Below, in pieces: positions 8,140-15,875 of a DNA stretch of 64,000 bases. The first letter of the stretch is position 1. Each line of letters opens with the position of its first letter. This DNA comes from Akkermansiaceae bacterium (lineage in GTDB: Bacteria; Verrucomicrobiota; Verrucomicrobiia; Verrucomicrobiales; Akkermansiaceae), in NCBI GenBank assembly GCA_019634595.1, contig JAHCBC010000007.1, positions 124,001 through 188,000 on the forward strand. Reading direction: 5' to 3'. A model generated the notes under the pieces. That model saw only the letters and a program-made list of their open reading frames with translations, was not told where the DNA came from and made no database searches. The position numbers and the translations under genes are program-made.

Positions 8140-8829
8140 GTGACGGAGGCGCTCCCATTTTTAGACCCTATCAACGCCATCCCCGGCGTGCGGGCCGCAT
8201 GGATCGGCCGGATCCCCGGACTGGAGATCATGGGTGACCGCACCGTGGCGATGGAACAGCTCCGGCCCATCCATGAAGCGGCCGTGGAGGAGTTCGCGGG
8301 CATCGGGGCAGCTTGGTGGCGTGCGGAGCAGGTCCACGGCACGGAGGTGGCCATCGTCCCCGGCACCGCCACGATGGACGCTCCCGACGGCCTGCCGGTG
8401 GTCTCAGGTGTGGACGGCCTGCTCACCAACGAACCCGGCGTGGTGCTGGCGATCTACGTGGCGGACTGCGGTCCCATCTGGCTCGCGGACAGGGCGACGG
8501 GTGCCATCGGGCTGCTGCATTCAGGGAAGAAAGGCACCGAGGGCAACATCCTCGCCCATGCGCTCGAAACCATGCGCCTGAAATTCGGAACACGCCCGGA
8601 AAACGTCACCGTCGTGCTCGGTCCGTGCATCCGGCCTCCGCAGTATGATGTGGATTTCGCCGCGGAGATCGGCAGACAGGCGGGTGCCGCCGGCGTCCGG
8701 GATTTCCACGACCTCGGGGAAAACACCGGCGCGGATCTGGAAAAGCACTACAGCTACCGGATGGAGAAAGGCATCACCGGACGGATGATGGCGCTGATCC
8801 GCAAGGAGGAGGTCCACCACCTGCCATGA
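8140..8829 (+). CDS. PgeF/YfiH (DUF152, laccase-domain) family protein
   Basis: Polyphenol-oxidase-fold protein of the PgeF/YfiH/LACC1 family, members of which act in purine nucleoside metabolism or remove wrongly inserted L-Ser from peptidoglycan precursors. Visible motifs: EQVHGTEV with the first metal His, GVDGLLTN, VADCGPIWLAD with the conserved Cys, GLLHSGKKG, and VVLGPCIRP. The usual HAGWRG turn reads HSGKKG here, a notable deviation. I take the GTG at 8140 as start; a TTG at 8104 is in frame. Its end overlaps ispE by four bases. Confidence 0.85.
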   Translation: MTEALPFLDPINAIPGVRAAWIGRIPGLEIMGDRTVAMEQLRPIHEAAVEEFAGIGAAWWRAEQVHGTEVAIVPGTATMDAPDGLPVVSGVDGLLTNEPGVVLAIYVADCGPIWLADRATGAIGLLHSGKKGTEGNILAHALETMRLKFGTRPENVTVVLGPCIRPPQYDVDFAAEIGRQAGAAGVRDFHDLGENTGADLEKHYSYRMEKGITGRMMALIRKEEVHHLP

Positions 8830-9665
8830 CGCCTCTCACCCTCGACGCCCCCGCCAAGCTCAATCTCTCCCTGCGCATCCGCGGGAAGCGCCCCGATGGC
8901 TACCATGAGCTGGAGACGCTGATGGTGACGCTCCCCGGACTCGCCGACCGGCTCACCGTCACCCCTGCGGAGGCATTTTCCTTCACCTGCGATGATCCTT
9001 CCCTGCCGGTGGACGGGACCAACCTCGTCGTCAAAGCCGTGCGCGCCTTTGAGGCCGCCGCCGGCAAACCCTGCCCTTTCCACCTCCATCTCGAAAAGCG
9101 GGTGCCGCATGGTGCCGGTCTCGGCGGCGGCAGCAGCGACGCGGCCCACACGCTCATCGCCCTCAACACCCTGCACGGTGACCCACTGGACATGGCGGCG
9201 CTCATGGACATCGCGGGCGGGCTCGGCTCGGACATTCCGTTTTTCCTCACCCCGGAGCCATCCTGGTGCACCGGGCGGGGTGAGATCGTTCAGCCCGCGG
9301 CGGCTTTTGATCCCCTCCCCGTCCTGCTTTTCAAACCATCCTTCGGCGTGTCCACCCAGGACGCCTACGGACGCTTCGCCAGTGGCACGGCCATCCCGGG
9401 CATCCGCTATCAGCCCATGGAGTTTCCCTTCGGGGAACTCGTCAACGACCTGGAACGGCCGGTCTTCGCGAAGCACCGCTTCCTGGCGGAGCTGAAGCAA
9501 TGGCTGCTGGATCACCCCGCCACCGAAGGTGCCCTCATGAGCGGTTCCGGCTCCACGGTTTTCGCAGTCCTGAAAGACCCATCCCATGCGGAAATCGTCG
9601 CTCATCAGGCCCGCGCCGCCCTGGATCCCCATCTGTGGTCATGGAGCGGTCTCACCGGTGCCTGA
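8826..9665 (+). CDS. ispE: 4-diphosphocytidyl-2-C-methyl-D-erythritol kinase
   Basis: GHMP kinase of the non-mevalonate (MEP) isoprenoid pathway; it phosphorylates CDP-methylerythritol. The 279-residue product starts with APAKLNLSLRIRGKRPDGYH, the IspE hallmark. It has the ATP-binding GHMP motif PHGAGLGGGSSDAA near residue 100 and the C-terminal GSGSTVFAV loop. The ATG overlaps the stop of the PgeF-like gene (ATGA), so the pair is translationally coupled. Length and motifs are typical; the function is secure by family. Confidence 0.96.
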   Translation: MTPLTLDAPAKLNLSLRIRGKRPDGYHELETLMVTLPGLADRLTVTPAEAFSFTCDDPSLPVDGTNLVVKAVRAFEAAAGKPCPFHLHLEKRVPHGAGLGGGSSDAAHTLIALNTLHGDPLDMAALMDIAGGLGSDIPFFLTPEPSWCTGRGEIVQPAAAFDPLPVLLFKPSFGVSTQDAYGRFASGTAIPGIRYQPMEFPFGELVNDLERPVFAKHRFLAELKQWLLDHPATEGALMSGSGSTVFAVLKDPSHAEIVAHQARAALDPHLWSWSGLTGA

Positions 9666-9707
9666 TGCGGGAGTTCCACCGTTTCCGTGCTCATTCCAGA
9701 TGGCGCG

Positions 9708-9738
9708 GTTTTCGATCCGGATCGGGCGTTTTTTTTGA
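9708..9738 (+). terminator. possible terminator downstream of ispE
   Basis: A 12-base palindrome CGATCCGGATCG (9713-9724) is followed four bases later by a run of eight T (9729-9736), 43-73 bases after the ispE stop. The stem is short and the loop small, so this is a weak candidate Rho-independent terminator. Confidence 0.35.
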
Positions 9739-9839
9739 ATCGCGGGTATGTGCGGGGGAAAAGTCGGGGATCGACACGGATGGAAAGCACTCCTCGGGCA
9801 ATACCCCCCCTCCCCCCATGGGACAGTGACCTGCCTGCA

Positions 9840-9950
9840 TGGAGTTGTGGAAGAGGGTGACCCTCCGCACCTTGTTTAGGGTGGCGTGCGGACCTAGCCC
9901 CTGCCACTCGGTTGTCCTCCCGTTGATGTTGTCGAGGTGGGAGGGATATG
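9840..9950 (+). other. structured non-coding segment, unidentified
   Basis: Part of a ~640-base gene-free stretch (9666-10307). Three nested or adjacent stems are visible: GAGGGT/ACCCTC at 9853-9865, TCCGCAC (9864-9870) with GTGCGGA (9886-9892), and CCTCCC (9916-9921) with GGGAGG (9939-9944). No reading frame explains them. The first two stems share two bases, so they would be alternatives. It may be a small RNA or a leader structure. I do not recognise 6S, SRP, tmRNA or RNase P landmarks in it. The remainder of the gap shows nothing I can name. Confidence 0.3.
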
Positions 9951-10307
9951 GAACTCGGCCGGTTTCCCCGCGATGTCATTGAAGGCGGGCCAACTCGCTC
10001 GGAACCCGTCTCCCTTGAACGAACCGACCCGTTTTCACGGGAAATGCGGGCGTTCGCGGGAAGCTCGTCGCGATGAATCCATTGAACCCCAATCCAAGCG
10101 CCGCATCAACGGAAACTGATCAAAAGAACACTAATCTTATTCACACCTGCGGCCGCCCATGCAGAGGCATCGCTGTAGGAAGCATCCGGAAAGTCCCATC
10201 AATCTATTTGCTTCCAGTGAAATGGGGATTCTGTTTTACTGCCCGGATGCCTGAGTGCCCTTGATTGCACGGTTCACCCCCAAGTGACCTCCCGCCAACC
10301 CAAGGCC

Positions 10308-10760
10308 ATGAATACCCTGCCAAAGTATCTATGTCGGATGGTGAGTTTCCTGGGACTCGCATGTGCGCTGTTCTGCCTCTGGTATGTCGCTGTCGCCGCC
10401 TCCAGCATCTTCTCCTCGCCACCACCGGATACGCCTCCCCGGTTCACTGAGTGGTACGTGACCCTTTCAACGATCGCGGCAATCATCGCGATCGGTGTGG
10501 CGGTCGGCAGCATCGGATTGATGCGCCTTCATATTCGGGGCGTTCGGATTCTGACGATTTGCTCGCTTCTGCCACTTGTCCTCCTGGTGATTGTAGGCAT
10601 GTCGTGGCTGTCGCCCATGGGCATGAGTATCGCCGCAGCCACAGGAGTCAGCTTGGGCGGCCTGATGCCGATGATGCTCTCTTTGCTTCCGGTATGGGCA
10701 GGCCTTCTGTGGACTTTCGCTTTCCGCCCACATCAGCCTCTGAAGCCAAGCAACTCATGA
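10308..10760 (+). CDS. small integral membrane protein, 150 aa
   Basis: A 150-residue protein with four predicted membrane helices: about residues 8-32 (VSFLGLACALFCLWYVAVAA), 50-72, 84-102 and 113-138. There are no polar catalytic motifs and no recognised family. ATG 10308 was chosen because an AAGG box lies just upstream and the hydrophobic run begins soon after; an in-frame start eight codons earlier is possible. It is the last chromosomal gene before the tRNA fragment and integrase. Confidence 0.65.
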   Translation: MNTLPKYLCRMVSFLGLACALFCLWYVAVAASSIFSSPPPDTPPRFTEWYVTLSTIAAIIAIGVAVGSIGLMRLHIRGVRILTICSLLPLVLLVIVGMSWLSPMGMSIAAATGVSLGGLMPMMLSLLPVWAGLLWTFAFRPHQPLKPSNS

Positions 10761-10814
10761 CAGCGACTTTCCCGAAGCAGCCCTCAAACACAGCCCACAC
10801 GGGCTAAATCTCCG

Positions 10815-10848
10815 AAAACAAAACAACCTGAACCCATTGAGGTTCAGG
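10815..10848 (-). terminator. Rho-independent terminator of the tRNA transcript
   Basis: Read on the minus strand, CCTGAACC (10848-10841) pairs with GGTTCAGG (10834-10827) across a six-base loop and is followed by TTGTTTTGTTTT. It lies directly downstream of the tRNA 3' fragment, as expected for the original tRNA gene's terminator left behind after integration. Confidence 0.75.
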
Positions 10849-10857
10849 CCTTTGAAA

Positions 10858-10891
10858 TGGCTCCGGCGGTTGGGATCGAACCAACGACCTA
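10858..10891 (-). tRNA. 3' fragment of a tRNA gene (tRNA-Asn-like), island attachment site
   Basis: On the minus strand this reads as a T-arm (GTTGG-TTCGATC-CCAAC), the 3' acceptor strand CGCCGGA, a G discriminator and an encoded CCA. A matching 5' acceptor (TCCGGCG) and D-arm are absent upstream, so only the 3' part of the gene is here. A discriminator G and an inferred TCC start fit tRNA-Asn. It abuts the integrase gene and keeps its terminator, so I read it as the displaced att site of an integrated element. No complete copy was found elsewhere in the window. Confidence 0.8.
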
Positions 10892-10922
10892 TTAAACATC
10901 AAGCCCTAACTACCTGCTACTT

Positions 10923-10972
10923 ATGAACCATGTAGACACTTTTTGGTTCATTTTTGTTCATTTGTGTCTACA
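10923..10972. promoter_or_regulatory. nested inverted repeats before the integrase gene
   Basis: Two perfect inverted repeats interleave just upstream of int: ATGAACCA (10923-10930) with TGGTTCAT (10944-10951), and TGTAGACAC (10931-10939) with GTGTCTACA (10964-10972). A related string (GACACTCTTTTTAGTTCATT) recurs near 12535, past the end of int. They could be arm-type integrase or excisionase sites, or an autoregulatory operator; which one is inference. Confidence 0.5.
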
Positions 10973-10982
10973 GATTACGGGC

Positions 10983-12185
10983 ATGGCGACGCTCTACAAA
11001 AGACCCGGTGGCGAGACGTGGATCGCCAAATTCAAAACATCGGATGGGATCCGTACTTCGAGAGATACCGGATGCTCGGGCAAACGGGAAGCGCAACGGA
11101 TTGCTGCAGGTTTTGAGACGGAGGAACGAGATTCCGCCAGAAAAGCATCAACCCTTCCACGCGCTTTCGCCAGGATCATCGAAACAGCTGCTCGAGAAGC
11201 CGCAGCCGGTGAGCTGACTTTATCGCGTGCCGAGGAACTGGTGACTCGCCTTCATCGACTCTCAAATCCGAATTTCAGGGTCGTGAGCCTCGCGAACCAC
11301 CTTGAGAACTGGATTCAGCAACAGAAGCCCAATGTTTCTGTCAGCACCGCCGGAGTCTACGCAGACATGAAACGCCACGTCACCAACGCGCTCGGGCCGA
11401 AGACGTCTGCGGCCGCCGTAGGTGATCTTACCACAATCCAGATCCAGAAAGCACTGGCGAAACTCAAGGAGTCAGGCCTGAAGGGGTCAACTGTGAACAT
11501 GGTCCTTGCCGCACTGCGGCGTGCTCTCCATACGGCGGTGACCGCCGGGTTGGCCAACGCCAATGCAGCGACGGGTATCAAGCCTCTCCCGCAGGACGAT
11601 TCGACCGAACGAGCACCGTTCACCGCCGAAGAAGTTCGGAGAATGATCGATCATCCGCAAACATCCACAGAATGGCAGGGGGCTATCCTTGTTGCCGCTC
11701 ACACCGGACTTCGGCTCGGAGATGTGGTTTCCCTGTCCCGCGAGCACATAGATGGCACGAAAATCGTCATCCGTCCCCAAAAAACAAAGCGCAGCAAGAA
11801 GACCATCACCGTTCCTCTGACTCCCCCCTGCCTGGCGTGGATTGCAGGTAAGCAGGGGCATTTGTTCCCCGTTCTCTCAAAACGGGTTCCCGGCACCCTG
11901 AGCACAACCTTCACACGCATCATGAAAAGCGCAGGTGTTCCCCGGGACGTGGTGCTGCCGGGCGGAATCAAGGCCAGACGCTCGTTCCACAGTCTGCGGC
12001 ACACGTTCGCGTCATGGCTCGCCGAGGCCGACGTCCACGCGGATGTCCGCCAGAAGCTTACCGGTCACGGGAGCAGCAAAATACACGCAAAATACACCCA
12101 CCACGACGAGGCATTAGATCGAGCAATTTCGGTCCTGCCGGATCTTGGGATGCCGCTTGAGACCGGATTCGGGTCGGGCCATTGA
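10983..12185 (+). CDS. tyrosine recombinase / phage-type integrase
   Basis: A 400-residue site-specific recombinase. The N-terminal part (MATLYKRPGGETWIAKFK) is an arm-binding AP2-like fold, followed by a SAM-like core-binding domain (about residues 95-185). In the catalytic domain the R-K-H-R-H-Y set is visible: Arg in HTGLRLGD (about 243), Lys in KTKRSKK, HSLRHTF, TGHGS and the nucleophile in KYTHHD near residue 371. ATG 10983 gives the normal N-terminus; the upstream extension would read through the inverted repeats. Its position beside a tRNA 3' end shows it integrated this island. Confidence 0.95.
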   Translation: MATLYKRPGGETWIAKFKTSDGIRTSRDTGCSGKREAQRIAAGFETEERDSARKASTLPRAFARIIETAAREAAAGELTLSRAEELVTRLHRLSNPNFRVVSLANHLENWIQQQKPNVSVSTAGVYADMKRHVTNALGPKTSAAAVGDLTTIQIQKALAKLKESGLKGSTVNMVLAALRRALHTAVTAGLANANAATGIKPLPQDDSTERAPFTAEEVRRMIDHPQTSTEWQGAILVAAHTGLRLGDVVSLSREHIDGTKIVIRPQKTKRSKKTITVPLTPPCLAWIAGKQGHLFPVLSKRVPGTLSTTFTRIMKSAGVPRDVVLPGGIKARRSFHSLRHTFASWLAEADVHADVRQKLTGHGSSKIHAKYTHHDEALDRAISVLPDLGMPLETGFGSGH

Positions 12186-12650
12186 TCAAGCAGATAACCT
12201 CTATGTCGGGGCCGGTGACCATATGCTCAAGCCTAGGAGGATGATGATGGTCAACCGGGCGGAAAAGCCTGTCCCTTTTAAACCAGCCACAGCCAGGAGC
12301 GGCAGAGATTCGCTCTGGATGCATTCTAGCATTCTCCGGTTCCTCTAAATTTCGTTCGGACTTTCCAACGCGTCCTTTGTCACCTCTTTTCCCGCATGAC
12401 ATCCTTAACACGAGGAGGAATGAACTCGTCGGATCGAGAAATTCTTGAATCACCATTGAAGCCGAAGCTGGGGAAATAACGCGACCATGTATGCATGGTC
12501 GCCCAAACTGCGGACACTTTATCAAGACCATTGACACTCTTTTTAGTTCATTTTCACATGGTGGCTTGAACCCTCCCTCACTAGGGCAAATTATTTCCCT
12601 ATGAAAAGTCACCTTTGGCAGGCCAGCGAAAATACACGAGGAGGTGTAGT
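12186..12650. other. 465-base gap between integrase and next gene
   Basis: No supportable gene. It contains a near-palindrome with GACCAT/ATGGTC arms around 12483-12500 and, near 12535, a copy resembling the repeat found upstream of int. Composition is less GC-rich than the core genome. Confidence 0.4.
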
Positions 12651-13847
12651 GTGAGCATGGATGATGCCCGCTTGAAAAATGCACCCGAATCGCAAACGAC
12701 GATCCTTATCGCCAGCTTGCAAAAAATCATACGGCGCTTCAACGGACCTCCGGAATCCTGGTGGACTGAGGAAGAGTTGCGCTGGGTCGCCAGTCTTGAA
12801 GGTTTCGAGGACGTGACCAGATTGAAAGACTTGGCGAAATCTGAATTGGAACCGGAAGAGATCGACGAAGCGAGGACCCGGTTCGCACGAGGAATATGGC
12901 GAGCTGTTTTGTACAGGGAGGCCATGGCACGAGGGGCGCCTTTCCCAGAGAAGACTCTCGGGGGACGGGAAGACGGGCACTTTACTCTGGACGAAGCGAA
13001 AGAGGCACTTCGGATTTGCGTGAAAGATGGCATCATCGCTGAAAGCATTGCGAGATCGATGAGCCTGGCAGAACTTGCCGAGACTTTAGAATGCAAAATA
13101 CCGGAAGGCTCGTTCGAAGGTAACATGCCCGCGTTCACCGGACTCACTACTCTGCTTCCGAAAATCGAAGATCTCGTCAGTCATGCGGATGCAGTATGTG
13201 GTATGAGCGCGGCGTTGGGCCTGCGGTGGGGCGAATTCAAGCGCGCCATGATTGAGAAGTGTCAGGCGAGGAGCGTGGTAGCACTTCGTGAAATATTCTT
13301 GGTTCCCGAATGGTTGCACGCAGAAATCACCGAAGAGATCGTTATTTATGCCATAACCGGTGATCCAAAAATCTTAAAACGCCAGATTGGTGGGCTTGAT
13401 CATCCCGTCCCTCTCTATATCCCGTGCGCTAGAGGAAATGATCAAAAGTTAGTAAACTTCGATATAGGACGATCAACCGAATTCTTCGGCTGGAGCATCT
13501 TAGAACTTCAAGAAAAGGCGGCGAAGAACAATTCCACCGCGAAGCGATTTCTCAAGGTGATTTCAGACCCTGCAACCTTCGATGAAAAGCTTGGAGAATT
13601 CCTTGCAGCTTGGAAGGAGCGTTGCAGAAAAATAGGCAACGTTACCCCGGGCAGGTTACTTAAGCACACCCGTCAACTACTGGGGCCAACAACCGATTAC
13701 CAAAAACTTCGGGATTTCATGTTTGTTGTGAAACCGTCAACCGGAGAACTGTTCGTCGGTCCCGATCAGGTGCACAAGTACACCTTGGCCAATGAAGCCA
13801 CCCTCCGCAGAGCATTCAGGGACGCATTCGGCAGAATGCCGGATTGA
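12651..13847 (+). CDS. hypothetical island protein, 398 aa
   Basis: Not recognised. It encodes about 398 residues, largely helical, soluble and charged, without signal peptide, membrane segment or familiar catalytic motif. The start is set at GTG 12651 because a strong AGGAGG box ends seven bases upstream, unusual in this window. An ATG two codons later and a TTG at 12615 are alternatives. Codon use is visibly less GC-biased than the housekeeping genes, fitting acquisition with the neighbouring integrase and excisionase-like genes. It is the main cargo gene next to the integrase and could be a defence or replication protein, but there is no direct evidence. Confidence 0.75.
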   Translation: MSMDDARLKNAPESQTTILIASLQKIIRRFNGPPESWWTEEELRWVASLEGFEDVTRLKDLAKSELEPEEIDEARTRFARGIWRAVLYREAMARGAPFPEKTLGGREDGHFTLDEAKEALRICVKDGIIAESIARSMSLAELAETLECKIPEGSFEGNMPAFTGLTTLLPKIEDLVSHADAVCGMSAALGLRWGEFKRAMIEKCQARSVVALREIFLVPEWLHAEITEEIVIYAITGDPKILKRQIGGLDHPVPLYIPCARGNDQKLVNFDIGRSTEFFGWSILELQEKAAKNNSTAKRFLKVISDPATFDEKLGEFLAAWKERCRKIGNVTPGRLLKHTRQLLGPTTDYQKLRDFMFVVKPSTGELFVGPDQVHKYTLANEATLRRAFRDAFGRMPD

Positions 13848-13950
13848 GTCAAGAACTGATTCGGGGAGTTTTGCCGAAGGCGGGCTGATTGACAAATAAC
13901 TCCCCTACAGTCGTTTCGATCCCTCCGGATAATACCCGCACCTTTCTCCC

Positions 13951-14184
13951 GTGAGATTCAAAGAACGAAAATCGGCATCTGTTGAAAGAATTGAGCCCGC
14001 ATTCTTCTCTATACCTCAGGCTGGCCGGTATTCGGGCTTTAGCACGCCCACGGTTTCGGCAGCGATAAAATCCGGCATGCTGAAAGCCTATCGTGTTCAA
14101 CCTTCCGGACCGGGAACACGTGCCTCCGTGCGGATAGCACGCGACGACCTCGATTCATGGATACGGAGCGAGATCATAGACTGA
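13951..14184 (+). CDS. excisionase-like helix-turn-helix protein
   Basis: A 77-residue protein with an HTH_17/AlpA-type winged-helix: FFSIPQAGRYSGFSTPTVSA (about residues 18-37), then IKSGMLKAYRV, then RIARDDLDSWI near the C-terminus. This is the classic excisionase/MerR-like pattern in which the second half contacts the minor groove. Such small proteins bias integrase toward excision or regulate the island. It lies on the same strand as int with one gene between. Start choice between the first Met and internal ones is uncertain. Confidence 0.75.
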   Translation: MRFKERKSASVERIEPAFFSIPQAGRYSGFSTPTVSAAIKSGMLKAYRVQPSGPGTRASVRIARDDLDSWIRSEIID

Positions 14185-14891
14185 ATAAGATTAATGTTCA
14201 TACGAATCGTTCTCCTGAAAACGACACCATATCCAGAAGCATCCGGACCCACAGCCCCAAAAAATAAAAGAGGTGATAAATATTGAAGCTTCCCGGAGCA
14301 TATCTTGACTACAATCTATTTGCCTTATCTACTTAGTCCACCGCGCGATTCCCGGTTGGGCGAGCGATAAAGGGCGGGCGCAGATCTCTCAATGCCCCGC
14401 GGGGTCCGACCCATATCGGACATTGTCACCACTGCGCACTGCTTACCCAGGCGCACGGGTGACAGGGAGGAGGTTCCGCACCCTGAAGGAAGTTGAAGGT
14501 GCGGGTAATCAGTGTGACCGCTTGAATTGCTTGAATCCGGAATACCGCCACAGTCCCCGGATAGGTTCGAGTGCCTGCTATCACAGGTGTGCTTAAGGGT
14601 TCCCATTGCGGCTCCATTATACGGAACGCTCTCGGCATTCGCGCAGTTTGGCCAGCAATGGTCGAACTATGCCCGAGAAACCCTTGCTCACCATTACCGG
14701 TGGACAGCTGAATGACCGGCAACTTACCAATGAAGAAAGAGCAGCACGGAGGAACGATTCAACTAGCCGATCAGAAAAGTATACTGCTATAAGAAGACCG
14801 CCGTAAATTAGCATCGATCCGATCCTATCGAACACAGAGAATCGCCTATTGATGTAACGGGCGATCCGGTGCGCATGACACCATCCTCCTA
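14185..14891. other. 707-base gene-poor stretch before the IS element
   Basis: Short overlapping frames exist on both strands but none shows a domain, a start signal or a consistent codon bias, so I do not call a gene. The sequence has mixed composition and reads like decayed mobile DNA. It ends at the TA target site of the IS5/IS427-type element. Confidence 0.4.
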
Positions 14892-14905
14892 GGTTGAATC
14901 GACAT

Positions 14906-15313
14906 TCACTTTAGCCAGATCATAGTCGCTGCGAGATGAAGGACTCCCATGAAATGGCAATCGAGACGGTCAAACCGTGTGGCGATGCGTCTGAAATGCT
15001 TGAGCTTGTTGAAGCATCTCTCCACCAGATTCCGTTGTTTGTAGATCTCCTTGTCGTAACGGATGGCACGCTTCCGGTTCGCCTTTGAAGGGATCACCAC
15101 GCGCATCCGTTTGGCGCGCACAAGATCGCGCAACGCCCGGCTGTCATAGCCTTTATCGGCGATGACGGCCTTTGCTTTCAGCCCTGCCAGAAGCTCGGGT
15201 GCGCTGGTAATATCAGCCGCCTGCCCCGGAGTGAGAAGGAACCTCAACGGGCGGCCCGCACTGTCGGCCACCAGATGGATCTTGGTTGTCAGTCCTCCTC
15301 GGGAACGCCCCAC
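14906..15313 (-). CDS. IS427-type transposase, C-terminal frame (orfB)
   Basis: Second frame of the IS transposase, about 135 residues in the listed open frame. It carries the middle and C-terminal parts of the DDE_Tnp domain: a conserved Asp in VIADKGYDS and the terminal Glu region YKQRNLVERCFNKLKHFRR with the Y-(2)-R-(3)-E-(6)-K signature of IS5/IS4-like enzymes. It is reached by frameshifting from orfA, so the initial residues are not a true N-terminus. The C-terminus ends inside the inverted repeat. Confidence 0.88.
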   Translation of the reverse strand: MGRSRGGLTTKIHLVADSAGRPLRFLLTPGQAADITSAPELLAGLKAKAVIADKGYDSRALRDLVRAKRMRVVIPSKANRKRAIRYDKEIYKQRNLVERCFNKLKHFRRIATRFDRLDCHFMGVLHLAATMIWLK

Positions 15314-15660
15314 AGCCTGGTCCGAGCCCCCCCTTTTCCTGTGACTGCCTGCTGGTGGGCCTTCACGATGGTAGAATCAAGCATCAGATACGGATTGTCC
15401 CTGTCCTTGACGAGCGATGCGAAGACTTTCTCCCAGACCTCCGCCTTGGCCCAGCGGGTGAAGCGCTTATGCGCGGTTTTCCATTTGCCGTAGCGCTCAG
15501 GCAGGTCGCTCCAGCGTGCCCCGCTGCGCAGGACCCAGAGCACTGCATTGACGAAGTTGCGGTTGTCCACCGCCGTCCTTCCCGGATCGCTCAACTTGCC
15601 AGGCAACAACTCCCGGATCTGCACCCATTGCGTCTCACTCAGTTCATAGCGTTTCGCCAT
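15289..15660 (-). CDS. IS427-type transposase, N-terminal frame (orfA)
   Basis: First frame, 123 residues. It starts MAKRYELSETQWVQIRELLP, has the DUF4096-type N-terminal region with LRSGARWSDLPERYG, and the first catalytic Asp in LMLDSTIVKAH. It overlaps orfB. Near the overlap the minus strand reads AAAAGGGGGGG (15337-15327), a plausible slippery run for programmed frameshifting to give the full transposase, as known for this IS group. Confidence 0.88.
   Translation of the reverse strand: MAKRYELSETQWVQIRELLPGKLSDPGRTAVDNRNFVNAVLWVLRSGARWSDLPERYGKWKTAHKRFTRWAKAEVWEKVFASLVKDRDNPYLMLDSTIVKAHQQAVTGKGGARTRLWGVPEED
15327..15337 (-). promoter_or_regulatory. slippery run for transposase frameshifting
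   Basis: On the minus strand the overlap of the two transposase frames contains four A followed by seven G. Homopolymer slippage here would join orfA to orfB. The run could also be a sequencing-length error, but the two-frame organisation is normal in IS427-like elements. Confidence 0.6.
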
Positions 15661-15715
15661 GACGAGGTTGAAGCAAAGCCACGGGTAACGTACAAGTCTG
15701 AATGTCGATTCAACC

Positions 15716-15844
15716 TAAGAATGGCGTTGCCCGACATTCAATGAGCGGATTCAACAGTTTTCCGATCCTTGGTGATCCGTGGGCAAATTAGCCATCGACC
15801 CGCGCAGAGAAAGGATCGGAAACCTCTGGCCGCCGTTGAGTTTT
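15716..15844 (+). other. short spacer between IS elements
   Basis: 129 bases between the IS427-type element and the IS3-type element. It probably continues the older sequence into which the IS3-type element inserted, because a GTTTT target repeat ends at 15844 and recurs at 17160. No gene seen. Confidence 0.4.
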
Positions 15845-15875
15845 TGGTCCAGGCGGAGTGAGAAGATTCGGGGAT

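Larger units (their letters stand above)
14892..15715 (-). mobile_element. IS5 family (IS427-type) insertion sequence, complete
   Basis: An ~824-bp element bounded by perfect 17-bp terminal inverted repeats, GGTTGAATCGACATTCA (14892-14908) and its reverse complement (15699-15715). Each end is flanked by the dinucleotide TA, the usual IS427-group target duplication. It carries two overlapping minus-strand frames that together form the transposase. A second, 5'-truncated copy of the same IS lies at 17338-17694. Both ends and both frames are intact, so it may be active. Confidence 0.9.

Noticed and set aside
10858..10935. A complete tRNA gene next to the integrase
   Set aside because: The T-arm and acceptor 3' strand are present, but no matching 5' acceptor or D-arm lies upstream, so only a 3' fragment is supported.
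14325..14891. Overlapping short frames of 60-98 codons
   Set aside because: No domain, no consistent codon bias and no start signal; treated as decayed DNA.
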